Below are positions 13,764 to 24,104 of a stretch of 64,000 nucleotides of DNA, one piece after another. The stretch covers positions 5,803,505 to 5,867,504 of the forward strand of contig OX442423.1 of assembly GCA_949361645.1 (NCBI GenBank). The letters run 5' to 3'. Position 1 is the stretch's first letter. Each line of letters begins with the position of its first letter. A program made the position numbers and the translations under genes. The stretch comes from Spongilla lacustris. Its lineage: Eukaryota; Porifera; Demospongiae; Spongillida; Spongillidae. The notes beneath the pieces are model-generated. The model saw nothing but the letters and a program-made list of their open reading frames with translations, did not search any database and was not told the DNA's origin.

Positions 13764-14985
13764 TGCACCAACTTCCTCAAGTCGTTCCAGCAGGGGTCTT
13801 GCCTATAACCTCTTCCTGGAGACAAAGGCTGAGCAAAAATCTTTGTCACCTATTGGAATTCCAAAGATCTCAATGTTGAGATTGTAAGACTGTTTCATGT
13901 CAGATGGGAAAGATATCAGATCACTTTGGCTGAAGAGCTCACATTCACAAAGAGGCCAAGTGATGGACCAATACCTTTGATCAATGCCAGTGCCCTATGT
14001 GGGACCAGCTAGCACTCCATCATCATGATACCAGGCATCGAACTGAAGATGCGAACAAACCTCATCTTTAGCGATAGCAGAAATTAGTAAGTTCAAGACC
14101 AGGTCAAAAAAGAGGTCCTAGTAGATCAACTCCAGATTCAGACTTCAGATGACCCATTGTGCGCCATAACAAAGGATGTTGCCCATAGCACCAACAGGCC
14201 CAAGGGAGTAACTCTGGAAAGTGATTTTTAACTTCAATCAATAGAGCTTGACGTGACACCAAATTAAATGTGTTCTTCAGATCTACCTTAAGAACAACAA
14301 ATTCAGTGTCATACCAATGCTCCTCAACACATCTCCTCAGCCCATGAGCAATTTTCTCTGTGCCAAAAGGGTATGCCACACCAAATTGATGTGGATGAAA
14401 AAACTCTGCTGCCTTGCATTTCACTGCAGCACACAGACACTTTCCTGTAAGGCGGCAGAGGGTTTCTCCAACAGCAATGGGCCGAACATCCAGGGGGCAA
14501 TCAGGCTTAGATTTATTCAACGCAGTCAGGTTTCCACCAGTGAGGAAGACAGAAAGTTGAGATGGGGCTCTTCCTGATGCAAGAAGATGAACAACTGCCT
14601 TGAGAGAAAACAGAACTGCTGTCTGAACAGGAGAGTCTGCTGCATCAATACGATGCTGGACACGGAGACCAGTATGCTCAGCAGCAGTGAGTTTAGGAAA
14701 TGATCTCAAAATTGCCATTATGTTAACACTACTGAGAATGCCAACATCAAATTCAGGTGCAGTAGGTGTGATAGGATGTTCACACTTGGGGTGCTTTGTA
14801 AATAGCAACTTCCATGTCTCTTCAGAATTTGGTGCAACACCTGATGAAACTAATGCCTGACATGCCTTGCCATAAAGACCATCTTGGGCAAGGGAGATGC
14901 TGAGATCACCTGTTGTTTTGAAGAGCTGTCCTTGGCATGATTCAATCGGTTGGATGGTAAAGCACGGGCCCTTGCCATCCTCCAC
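13764..14985 (-). pseudogene. R2-like element: reverse transcriptase domain
   Basis: 14,985-14,104 is open for 293 codons and covers RT motifs up to a degraded GDPLGPLLF block (seen as VDLLGPLF). A one-base excess of T shifts the frame. The YHDD catalytic box follows in the next frame, then two TAG stops before the thumb. Residues such as DVRPIAVGETLCRLTGKCL and FGVAYPFGTEKIAHGLR place it with non-LTR RTs abundant in corals and sponges. The element cannot make an intact protein. Confidence 0.85.
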
Positions 14986-15284
14986 AATTCACTGAAGCTA
15001 TCCTTTAACCAAAGGTCACAAAGAGCCTCAATGGGGACTGGTTTATTATGACGGCCTCCTCGCTTAGCACTTGGAACGATGCACTTTTGAAGCATTAAAA
15101 GCTTCAACCAGGAATCTAAGGAGTTCTCAGAAACAACCCTCTGTAAGGATGAAGAGAGAGCTCTTTGAGAAGGCATGCTTAGCTCAGTTAGGAATAAATC
15201 GTATGGTGGCACATTTGAGGCTGAAAACGTCCTCTAGGGAAGGTAGTACATCTGGTGGAAGAGCAGCACTGGAGTTTAATTTGG

Positions 15285-15548
15285 CTACCAGGGGAGGCTA
15301 ATACATATGATGTAGATGATATACATTTCAGACTGTGCGAGGACTGACGGGACAAGGTAACCAACTCTGAACAATGATGGCAAATATAAAGACGTTTTCA
15401 ACCAGGTGTTAGGGACATCACCATGAAAAATCCCTTTGGCATGACTGGTCATATGGGAGTGCCACATGGATGGAGCAATATGTTCCTTACACCCTTGTAC
15501 TGCACATGGTTTCCCTTCCGACAGCGATCCTCTCCAGGTGGCTCCCAT
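15285..15548 (-). pseudogene. R2-like element: N-terminal C2H2 zinc finger segment
   Basis: An 87-codon reading frame starting with ATG at 15,548. Cys15, Cys20, His32 and His36 form a CX4C...HX3H finger, the DNA-binding module expected at the N-terminus of restriction-endonuclease-type non-LTR elements. The frame then runs into unrelated residues, so it is separated by frameshift from the following part at 15,212. About 120 bp upstream to the repeat junction would be the 5' UTR. Confidence 0.7.
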
Positions 15549-15671
15549 CTTAAAGTTTAATTAACTGTAGCTATAGTGTGTTGTGTGTATTACGCATTAT
15601 TCGTGTATCGTAAATATGATTGTAAATAGTATATGTTAATATATAATTATTGCTATGCATACCATTATGTT

Positions 15672-16539
15672 ATATAAAGTTAAAGTAGTTATGGATCAAT
15701 TCATAGAGGGATTAAAAACATTATTTGTGCATTGTTCTGTCATACTTTACCCACAACAGATTGAAATGATATTTTGTTTATGTATCAAAGTTTGTAGAGG
15801 TTAGTCCCATCTTGTATAGGAATTCATTTTTTTGTCTTCTTGACATGAAATTGATTTCCAATGAGATTTAGAAGAGCAAGCTATCAGTTTTTAAATGAGG
15901 CAAACGGTATGTCTTGTCAAGGTACATGTGCATACGTGTTACCAACATTATCTTCCAGATGGAAAATTGCCACATGGGCGTTTGACCCAGTCCATTTTAA
16001 TGACCCCACTGCAAGATTCCAAACAGCTGAAACTTGCAAAATGGAAATGAGGGGATGATATGGTGGAAGCAGTTGTAGGAAACGATGGATTTGGAATGTT
16101 ATAAATTTTCAAGTGTGCATTTGAATTGATGAGTGGGTTATTCTCTGCATTTGTTTACTAGCTCTGTTCATTAATATAGTCATCATGTTCATTATAATTA
16201 TAGAAGCATAGATATAAGCTCTTGTTTTAAATCTACCAGGAGCTACAAAGTGAGCTAAACAATCTCATTTATTAAGAACAACCAACTGAGATTACATTTA
16301 CTCCAATCACTAGTAATGAGATAAAAGGATATCTTCAAGTGTTCAACATGACTGATTAAATCTCCTCAATTCCAGTTATTAGTGCCTGCAATATTTCAGC
16401 AAAGGCTGCAGCACTGGCCTTCAACAAGGAATCCATCTAGGTTCTGGTTCTTAAAGACTTTCATGATTCCAAATTATTGTTTGACCTGAATAACAAAGAT
16501 ATGAAAGAGCTCTCAGTGGTACCTTATGCACACTTCTAG

Positions 16540-16625
<86 letters not shown>

Positions 16626-17265
16626 CATGCACGCACACAGAGGCTGGGTACATCAACACGTACCATTTAATTGTTTTTTAAAGGTGCAGATGCATGTACA
16701 AAGAGATCAACTTAGATCAGTTGGACTGCTCAACAGATGATAGGTAAAAACTATCAAGTTAACCGAATAGCACACCTTTAAATAAACACACCCAAGACAA
16801 CACTGCACATACTTCACAGACGTACACACACATGCATATGCAAAGAGATTGTGATAACCTGATCAGTGGACTGAGCGCACACACATACACACATAAATTT
16901 CAGGTATGACTAGTAGGTACAGTTGGTTTCCGTTCCGTGGTGCCAGAAGGGTGGCCGGAGACGGACGAGTGGTAGGCCTATTCGATAAATCCGGCTGTAC
17001 CCGTCACCTAACCCGATGAGATCCTTCAATATCAATGGTAGCTGCGAGAAATAAAGCCCGGAATCAGCTGAATGAGATGCACACAGCTGGATTGGAAATA
17101 TAAAAAAAAAAAACTTACAAAGTAGGCCTTTGAGCATAGGTCACTGACTTGCTCTTGGTCTGTACACCTTCGATCGCGCGCTACATATGATATTATAAAG
17201 AAAGCTTGCTTAAAATCCCACGCCTCAAAAGCATCTCTATTATTTAAATGGTCAGGCTCCAAAGT
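15672..17265. repeat. Second copy of the 5.56-7.13 kb repeat segment
   Basis: Continues the direct repeat after the R2-like insertion: 15,672-16,120 matches 5,565-6,000, and 16,120-16,910 matches 6,000-6,780 including a CA run (16,541-16,622). It then passes into the 16,910-17,265 block that leads to the second core palindrome. No gene seen. Confidence 0.65.
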
Positions 17266-17575
17266 TCTGTAAACTCAGTAAGAAACTGGATCCGGCCGCG
17301 GGTTTGGGTGGGATTAGCATATTATGATTAGCTCGACTGCAATGCGCTAGCTGGACAATCGATCCGATGACCGCAAAGGATCGATTCGAGGAAGAAATAA
17401 TTTTGTCCAGTTTGGCGTTCCATACACCGCAGCGATCATGACTATCGAATCGATCCTTTGCGGTCATCGGATCGATTGTCCAGCTAGCGCATTGAAGTCG
17501 AGCTAATCATAATATGCTAATACCACCCAAACCCGCGACCGGATCCAGTTTCTTACTGAGTTTACAGAACTTTGG
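17265..17575. repeat. Core palindrome of the foldback repeat, copy 2
   Basis: The same core as at 7,130-7,510, with arms 17,265-17,385 and 17,435-17,575 and a shorter loop that lacks the 39-bp duplication. One side has lost about 40 bp between GATCGATTCG and AGGAAGAAATAATTTTG. Confidence 0.8.
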
Positions 17576-18098
17576 AGCCTGACCATTTAAATAATAGAGA
17601 TGCTTTTGAGGTACGGGATTTTATACAAGCTTTCATATGTAGCGCGCAAAGGTCTACAGACCAGTATAAATGAGAACAAGTCAGTGACCTGTGCTCAAAG
17701 GCCTACTTTGTAAGTATTTTTTTTATATTTCCAATCCAGCTCTGTGCATCTCATTCTGATTCCGGGCTTTATTTCTCGCAGCTACCATTGATATCGAATA
17801 GGCCTACCACTCGTCCGCCTCCACGCTTCTGGCACCACGGAACGGATCTACTAGTCATACCTGACATTATTCATTCGGTCTGCCATTGTTCACTGTCTAT
17901 AGTACCTGCTGAAGGCGACTCTGTGAACAAAATGAGGGGATAACCGCAGGGGCTTACTACACAGCAATTTGCTCTCCCTACTGCCTCCTCTATCTGTCTC
18001 CCTTCCCTTTCCTTCACTCACTGCCTCCTTAGATCCATTGCAGTCCTCTGTACTAGACCACACTGATGTCATTCTAAGGGCTCCTGCATTTCACCCTT

Positions 18099-18272
18099 AT
18101 GGCAGTCAGCAGTACCCATCCAGAGCTGCTCCCAAGCTTGTGTACAGTGGAGCACCAACAGCTGCGGGCTCTTCACGAGGAGTTTTGTCAGCAGCTGGTT
18201 GGCACCAGATACTTGGGTCAGAGATGTATCACATCACCACAATGCCAGAGGGAAAGAGAACTTGATCAGCAG
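18099..18272 (+). CDS. Repeat-borne 174-nt open exon, copy 3
   Basis: Same 58-codon exon as at 8,106, open from ATG to a CAG|GTGAGC donor. It differs from copy 2 by substitutions only. Just downstream (18,300) the arm is truncated by a deletion and by the GC-rich terminus at 18,321, so no second exon remains. Function unknown. Confidence 0.4.
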
Positions 18273-18814
18273 GTGAGCCAAACAAATAGATTACAATAAT
18301 CCATAATGAAGGTCACAAGTGCAGGGCCCGCGGAGGGTATTATAATTTGGGGGGGCAGAAATTAAGTTGTCATATTCCTTCGCACCTCCCTGCATGTGGA
18401 AATTATTCATAGAAACGCGCGTAAAAATATAAGTTACGAATATCGATCCTACCACATCAAAATGTTGCTTTCAATTGTCAATTCTAGCGGCGAACTCAGA
18501 GGCAACTTCGTCCAGGTCAATATTAGCTGTTCTGTCGCTATGAATGAAGCGAAGCCAAGTTTTCAGGCGCGACGAGCGTTCGAAAAAGGTCTTTCATTAA
18601 CTGCATTAGTAGCTGGATTGACCTAGATCAGTTTAAATATAGTAACAATCTTCCCTTATAGGCTTTTCACATTTTAAAGGCTTTTCACATCGTGAAAAGC
18701 ACTGTAAATTTCGTGGAATGTTTGAAATTCTCCACGTAGCATGAGTTTGAAAACCGGTAGTTGGGCCTTGACTGTAATTCACATCGTCAGCATATTTTTC
18801 TGACATCATGCAGT

Positions 18815-19250
18815 TACATCAATGGACCTTTGCGATAAACGTCACGTCTGGAGTAGAAACCATAGCGGTTGCCTAGAGACATCGTGTCACGTTCGCGGAC
18901 CTTTGCGTAATAAAATGGCAACGCTCCTTCCAGCTCAGACATTGATCCTTCGGCCGATCCAGTTCCTGATCAAACTATGCTGCCAACGGTAAGTTTGACC
19001 GAGTCTGACATATCCAGAGCCTTTTTAAAGCCATCAATTTTAAAAGTTTCCGGGTATGTCAGACTCTGTCAAGCTTACTATTGGCAGCAACTGTTCGAGC
19101 GGGAAGGAATGACTTCGAGCGTTGCCATTTTTTTACGCAAAGGTCCGCGAACGTGACACAGTGTCTCTAGGCAACCGCTGTGGAGTTTACTCCGAACGTG
19201 ACGTTTATCGTACTTCCGATATTTCATGCAAAGGGTCCATTCCAGTTTAA
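18815..19250. mobile_element. Foldback element carrying a captured promoter and first exon, copy 1
   Basis: 18,815-19,030 is inverted as 19,035-19,250. The plus strand contains TAATAAAATGGC, then an open stretch, then a good donor (CCAACG|GTAAGT at 18,989). The same block occurs at 53,850-54,070 with the frame better kept. Conserved upstream blocks include GTTGCCTAGAGAC and GTCACGTTCGCGGACC. This looks like the 5' end of a host gene (promoter, start codon, exon 1, donor) copied into a palindrome. The source gene is not in the window. Confidence 0.55.
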
Positions 19251-19732
19251 TGATAGGACATATAGGCGTTGCAAACCGCTTTACTGATGCCAAACAATGA
19301 ACAAACAGCCAACGCTTGAAATAAACATACGCATGCATGTAATCAATACAGCAAAGAAGGCTGCATGCAAGGTGGTGACAGAAATAGCTAGAGTTAATTG
19401 TTAATGTTGTTCCGATGTACAAAAAATTTGCTAAAAGCATTCTTCGCTTTTTAAGCAGATAGAATTATACTTCCTGAGGTCAAACACACACGATTCTTTT
19501 AAGCTTCATCATTTTGATCGCGTATCTACAGAGCCATGCAATGATTGAATGATCTCCATTAGGCCACTCCAATAAGATTCCTTGTTTCCCATTTCAATAG
19601 GACATAAAAGGCATGCGGGCGGGCGGTTCATTATTCATTATTCATTATTATAAATTGATACATGTATTAAACACAAACCACAACTTACACGTTATGCAAC
19701 GTCTTTAATATTAAAAAAAGGTTGCCCTCACT

Positions 19733-20996
19733 AGGGGTGTACTATAATGCGATGATTTTGGAATTATGCGTCACCCACTTAACCATGTGTGCATGGGTCC
19801 AAACGATGCATTTTGGCTGTAGAACGTATATACCTATCTTTGAATTTACCCCCTCCTATTTGCAAAATTCAATTAATTCCGATTCCGCAATCTTATCCTG
19901 CCGCCGATGCACCTATAAACGTATCCCAGCGCTAGCGGTGGAACAAAACAATTGCGCCGTGCTGTTTTATACCGGCCGCTATTATCTAGCTCTGAATACG
20001 GCATTTCTTTGCCTATATACGAGTGCCAGCATCAAGAACAGAGGCTATATTGTTCAATTCCGTCACTACTGCCGAAACCGTCCGGTCCTGCGCCGGCATC
20101 AATATTAAACAATCGAAACCTCTACTGGCCGTAGCTGTGCAACTACAGGAACATGTATCGAGTAACCAGTTCCATTCACAGGGCATAAACATGTAGCAAG
20201 AGGTTGCTGGGGGGAGTGGTCTAAGAAGGAGCAGGAGGCTGCTTGAAGAAATCGTACTTGATGATGAAAACATCAACAGCGACGATCCTTTACCTCCGTG
20301 TGCACATTTCCAGCATTCGACAAATAGGGGTGTATTATAAAGCAATGATTTTGGAATTATACATTCTTCATGCAGTCGGGCGTGTGTGCATGGCAATATG
20401 CCAATCTGAGGGGGCTGGAAATGTGCACACGGAGGAAAGGATCTTCGCAGTTGACGTTTTCATCATCAACTACGCGATCTCTCCAAGCAAGCTCCTGCTC
20501 CTACTTAGACCACGCCCCCTGCAACCTCTTGCGACATGTTTATGCCCTGTGAATGGAACTGGTTACACGATACATGTTCCTGTAGTTGCATATGTACGGC
20601 CAGTAGAGGTTTCGATTGTTTAATATTGATGCCGGCGCAGGACCGGACGGTTTCGGCAGTAGTGACGGAATCGAACAATATAGCCTCTGTTCTTGATGCT
20701 GGCATTCGTATATAGGCAAAAAAATGCCGTATTCAGAGCTAGATAATAGCGGCCGGTACAAAACAGCACGGCGCAATTGTTTTGTTCCACCGCTAGCGCT
20801 GGGATACGTTTATAGGTGCATCGGCGGCAGGATAAGATTGCGGAATCGAAATTAATTGAATTTTGCAAATAGGAGGGGGTAAATTCAAAGATAGGTATAT
20901 ACGTTCTACAGCCAAAATGCATCGTTTGGACCCATGCACACATGGTTAAGTGGGTGACGCATAATTCCAAAATCATCGCATTATAGTACACCCCTA
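19733..20996. mobile_element. 1.26-kb palindromic hAT-like MITE
   Basis: The element is almost entirely two arms of about 600 bp (19,733-20,330 and 20,405-20,996) that are reverse complements; paired coordinates sum to about 40,728. The termini are AGGGGTGTACTATAATGCGA and its inverse. Flanks are CCCTCACT on the left (19,725-19,732) and CCCTCACA on the right (20,997-21,004), a near-perfect 8-bp duplication as expected for hAT-type integration. An extra internal copy of the terminal motif lies at 20,327-20,362. Reading frames of about 130 codons in both arms are the same sequence seen twice and show no domain. Confidence 0.75.
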
Positions 20997-21150
20997 CCCT
21001 CACACAACAGCACAATGCATGGTTAATTACAAGTATTTAGATAGCAAGCGCGCTGTTTGCATCACTGCATGTTATGTATCTCAGACTCAGTTTCTGTATC
21101 TGTAATTTGTAAATTTTAACCATTACCAGCTGATTGTATAATAATACTAT

Positions 21151-21955
21151 ATGGGACAGTTTCCGAGAAAACTTCCTATGTTTTATACCGTTATAAAATA
21201 ATCGTGTTAGAACGTTTGAATCGCTAGATCCTCCGAACGGTATAGGCTATCGACTTCCTATTTTCATAACTACGTACTACACCTTTGCTCTATGGTAAAA
21301 TACATTTTGGTGTCTTGCACTTGCTCCGTGCCAGCATTGCAACATTGGAACCCCACCAGGTCCAAACCCAACATAACTTTCTGTAGGAGTAATCAATCGC
21401 TTCAAATTCGGTTTGTAGGTAGAGAGGTCCTTTATCTATCGATTTGTTCTGTTCGTTAATTTTTATGCCATCCATTACGGAGATATGTATAGTTGAACAA
21501 ACTACCTACGTGCACATTTTCCCGCTCGATTCGCGCCGATGATTTGGGCAAATCGCGTCCCGCTCAAAGTATGGGAGGTGGTGATTATATCATTGCCACG
21601 TATCGAGCGGGAAAAAGTGCACATAGTTTGTTCAACTATATCTCCGTAACGGATGGCATAAAAATTAACGAACAGAACAAATCGATAGATATAGGACCTC
21701 TATGAACCTGGTGGGGTAGGGTTTGAACCTGGTGGGGTATCGAACGTTGCAATTATGGTACTGAGCAAGTGCAAGACACAAAAATGTATTTAACCCTAGG
21801 GCAATGGTGTAGTATGAAGTGCTGCCAGTGAAAATAGGAAGTCGATAGCCTTTATTGTTCGGCAGATACAGCAATTCAAATGTTATACCACGATTATTTT
21901 ATAATGTTATAAAACATAGGAAGTTATCTCGGAAACTGTCCCATATCCATATATA
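21151..21955. mobile_element. 0.8-kb palindromic element
   Basis: GGGACAGTTTCCGAG at about 21,152 is inverted at about 21,940, and the inner blocks (TATCGACTTCCTATTTTCA, TTTATGCCATCC, CCCGCTCGAT) pair as well. The arms have diverged more than those of the neighbouring 1.26-kb palindrome. No clear target duplication and no coding domain. Confidence 0.65.
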
Positions 21956-22021
21956 GCTATAGACACCGTCTCAGGCTAGATCAGGTCCTAGACAGAGAAA
22001 CAGTGGGTGCGTTCTGTGTGT

Positions 22022-22206
22022 GTCGGGACTTTCTGCATGTATTAGCTCTAGAATTACATGTAGGCCTACTATACAGTTATCCATGTAGTAAGGAACCATC
22101 AAATAAACTATAACTGATTTAATGAGCCATTCGCAGTTTAACTGTATGAACCGTTCATACTTAGACATGCATGGCTTAGTCTTTGAGACAAGCATATGAC
22201 TACTAA
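22022..22206 (-). rRNA. 18S rRNA gene 5' fragment (pseudogene)
   Basis: Read on the minus strand from about 22,206, the sequence gives AGTAGTCATATGCTTGTCTC, then AAGCCATGCATGTCTAAGTA, ACTGCGAATGGCTCATTAAA, TCAGTTATAGTTTATTTGAT, CTTACTACATGGATAAC and ATTCTAGAGCTAATACATGC. These are universal eukaryotic small-subunit landmarks in the correct order, corresponding to roughly the first 200 nt of 18S rRNA. It differs from a functional gene by an insertion after GGATAACTG and by changes near the ATGAACGGTTCAT segment. Homology ends after AAGTCCCGAC. The first about 15 nt of 18S are missing. It is a captured fragment, not a working rRNA gene. Confidence 0.9.
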
Positions 22207-22240
22207 TGAATTAATAATTTATTATAATAAGTGGGTGGAT

Positions 22241-22345
22241 CCCGGCCTGCCGGCCTGTCAGGTCACGGTCCGGCCTGCCAGGCCAAGCTAAATGTCCGGC
22301 CTGGCAGGCCGACCTGGCAGGCCGGGCTGGCCTTCGGCAACCCTG
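22241..22345. mobile_element. Solo terminus of the GGCCTG-rich hAT-like MITE family
   Basis: This GC-rich block is made of short GGCCTGNCAGGCC-type repeats and ends in CTTCGGCAACCCTG, matching the right end of the intact MITE at 22,458-23,150. No matching left end lies upstream, so it is a broken copy. Confidence 0.6.
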
Positions 22346-22457
22346 CGCCCTGGCCCACTAGAAGATTCAATGCGAAGCAGTCATGTAACGGAACGTGACG
22401 TCACGTAAATGTATGTACCGTTTCTTCCAATCCCTTTATTCTATTATCTATGCTGGT

Positions 22458-23150
22458 CAGGGTTGCCGAAGGCCAGGGGTCTAGCCTATCAGGCCGGACC
22501 ACGCCCACCCTAAGTATCATGCAGTATGTTAGGCGAGTTCTTATTCAAAACTCAGACATCAACTTGTACTATTATTACTTTTTACTGATTTACGTCAAAT
22601 GGGTATACAAATCCAATTTTTATATTTTGCAATAGTATTATAATTTGTTATTACTGAGGATCTGGTGCAACCAATAAATGCGAAGTACTGAAATGACTTT
22701 ACACATTCACCAAATTAATGCACGATTGTAAATCATAACTAACAAAAGCAGCAGAATTTCAAATACATTGTATACATGTGTAGCGGCTAAGCAGGAGCGT
22801 ACATAATATTGGCTTATTGCATTGGAAGCAGCCATGCATTATGCTTTAGCATAATATATTGAAGCTTCCAGCCGTTGAGGAAGTATAGATTCCATCGTTA
22901 ACGCTCCTAGATCAACTTGGCTCTTTAAATTACACATTCTGAAGGGGTAGATGAAGCTGGAATAGCGAGGTACTTTATGAGTTGATGATGGACCAAGAGA
23001 ATTGCCGATCGACATAGCGGCGCGGAGGCAAAATCAGCGTATCAACTAATTAATAACCAAATTAATTGGCCTGACAGGTCGGCCTATCAGGTCAGGCAGT
23101 CAGGCCGGCCGGCCTCAGGCCAGACCCCTGGCTGGCCTACGGCAACCCTG
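22458..23150. mobile_element. Non-autonomous hAT-like MITE with 8-bp target duplication
   Basis: The left end reads CAGGGTTGCCGAAGGCCAG and the right end inverts it (GGCCTACGGCAACCCTG). ATGCTGGT flanks both sides (22,450-22,457 and 23,151-23,158). The 693-bp body is AT-rich in the middle with GGCC-rich subterminal repeats. No protein. The CA..TG ends and 8-bp duplication fit the hAT superfamily. Confidence 0.85.
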
Positions 23151-23884
23151 ATGCTGGTGGCCACCTCCGCTTTAACTAAATCCATCCAGGACAGCTATAG
23201 ATGTGCTTGAAAGACGTGGTCGAATAGAATCTACGAAAAGGAGTGTTCTGCTTCAATCCAAGGAAGTAAAGTAGTTTTTCTAGACGAACACGCAACAGAT
23301 ACGTTCAAGATAGCCATTTTTTAAATGTCTATAATAAAAATAATGGATGTTACGTGACACGTGATCTAATAATGAACGAAAACATGCGGTACCAAATAAT
23401 GGTGCGGGCGGGAAATGGGAAACAAGGAATCTAATTGTAGTGGCCTTAAAGCGAATTAATGCGGAAAAATGAAGCCTAATGTTTTAGGCAACATTTTTCG
23501 AGTTGAAAGTTTAATACACTATTTCATGCGAGGACCAGAAGTTGCAATGGAACCCTGGCAAATCGATTGCTTCATAGTAACCTTAATATTAATTTGAATC
23601 CAATCGGTTGGCTATCTGTAATCAAATATATTTCGGAGTTTCCTTCGTCAAAGCAAAACAATCAAATCATTATAAGATACAAGCGTCAAACACTGCACAT
23701 TGACAATAACAAGGAACAAAAGTCACGGCAGGTATGCTACAGATTGATGGAGGAGCCACGCGCCTGCATGCATCCGCGATAATGAATACTTTTCAAAAAT
23801 AAATTAACATTATCGGCCAAAAAAGTGGGGGGGGGGGGGGGGGCAGCTGCCCCCCTTGCCCCCCCGGCTCCGCGGGCCCTGCAA

Positions 23885-23990
23885 TGCGCTAGCAGGACAA
23901 TCGATCCGATGACCGCAAAGGATCGATCCGGTAGTCATGATCGTTGCGGTGAGGAAGAAATAATTTTGTCCAGTTTGGCGTTCCATACAG
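23885..23990. repeat. Half of the foldback core
   Basis: Matches 7,196-7,310 (GCGCTAGC.GGACAATCGAT through GTCCAGTTTGGCGTTCCAT). The other half of the palindrome is absent; the sequence continues into a telomere-like stretch. Confidence 0.8.
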
Positions 23991-24031
23991 GTCTAGCTGG
24001 ATTTGTTAGCGGATCAGCCGACTGTTCCCCG

Positions 24032-24102
24032 GTCTAGCTGGGCTTAGTTTAGGGTACGCCCATCTAGCTGGGCTTAGTTTAGGGTTAGGGTTAGGGTTAG
24101 GA
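24032..24102. repeat. Interstitial telomere-like repeat
   Basis: TCTAGCTGGGCTTAGTTTAG is directly repeated at 24,032 and 24,063. The second copy leads into about four TTAGGG units (24,078-24,102). TTAGGG is the common metazoan telomere unit. It is short and lies inside repeats, so this is an interstitial site and not a chromosome end. Confidence 0.7.
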
Positions 24103-24104
24103 AT

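Larger units (their letters stand above)
12650..15672 (-). mobile_element. R2-like non-LTR retrotransposon with zinc finger, RT and restriction-like endonuclease, inactivated
   Basis: The element reads on the minus strand. In order: an N-terminal C2H2-type finger (ORF from 15,548; C15, C20, H32, H36); a linker domain (15,212-14,850); reverse transcriptase (14,985-14,104) with a recognisable fingers/palm region such as VVLKVDLKNTFNLVSRQ; the catalytic YHDDG box at about 14,005-14,019; a thumb; then a C-terminal domain (13,763-12,630) with a CX2C...HX4C knuckle and a PD-(D/E)XK-type endonuclease signature (RPADILL, FDISV). Frameshifts between the first three parts, a one-base shift in a T run near 14,110 and two in-frame stops at about 13,985 and 13,812 inactivate it. 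It sits inside a repeat whose uninterrupted paralogue is at about 5,540-5,575. A target duplication was not clear. Confidence 0.85.
18321..23882. mobile_element. 5.6-kb composite element bounded by 15-bp GC-rich inverted termini
   Basis: GCAGGGCCCGCGGAG at 18,321-18,335 is exactly inverted at 23,868-23,882. Inside both ends lie G- or C-runs with GGCAG/CTGCC steps. Sequences outside both ends belong to the foldback family, but to different parts of it (arm on the left, core on the right), and I find no target duplication, so insertion was accompanied by rearrangement. The interior is a nest of other elements. A 30-40 bp block near 19,558-19,597 is inverted at 23,412-23,452, suggesting a further nested boundary. 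No transposase was found. Confidence 0.55.

Noticed and set aside
19722..20108. Near-identical 128-131-codon frames at 19,722 and 20,620
   Set aside because: Mirror copies within one palindromic MITE, with no recognisable domain.
23825..24037. Gly/Ala/Pro-rich frame MGGGGGAAAPLAPPAPRAL
   Set aside because: It crosses the G-run and GC-rich terminus of the composite element and then enters the foldback core.
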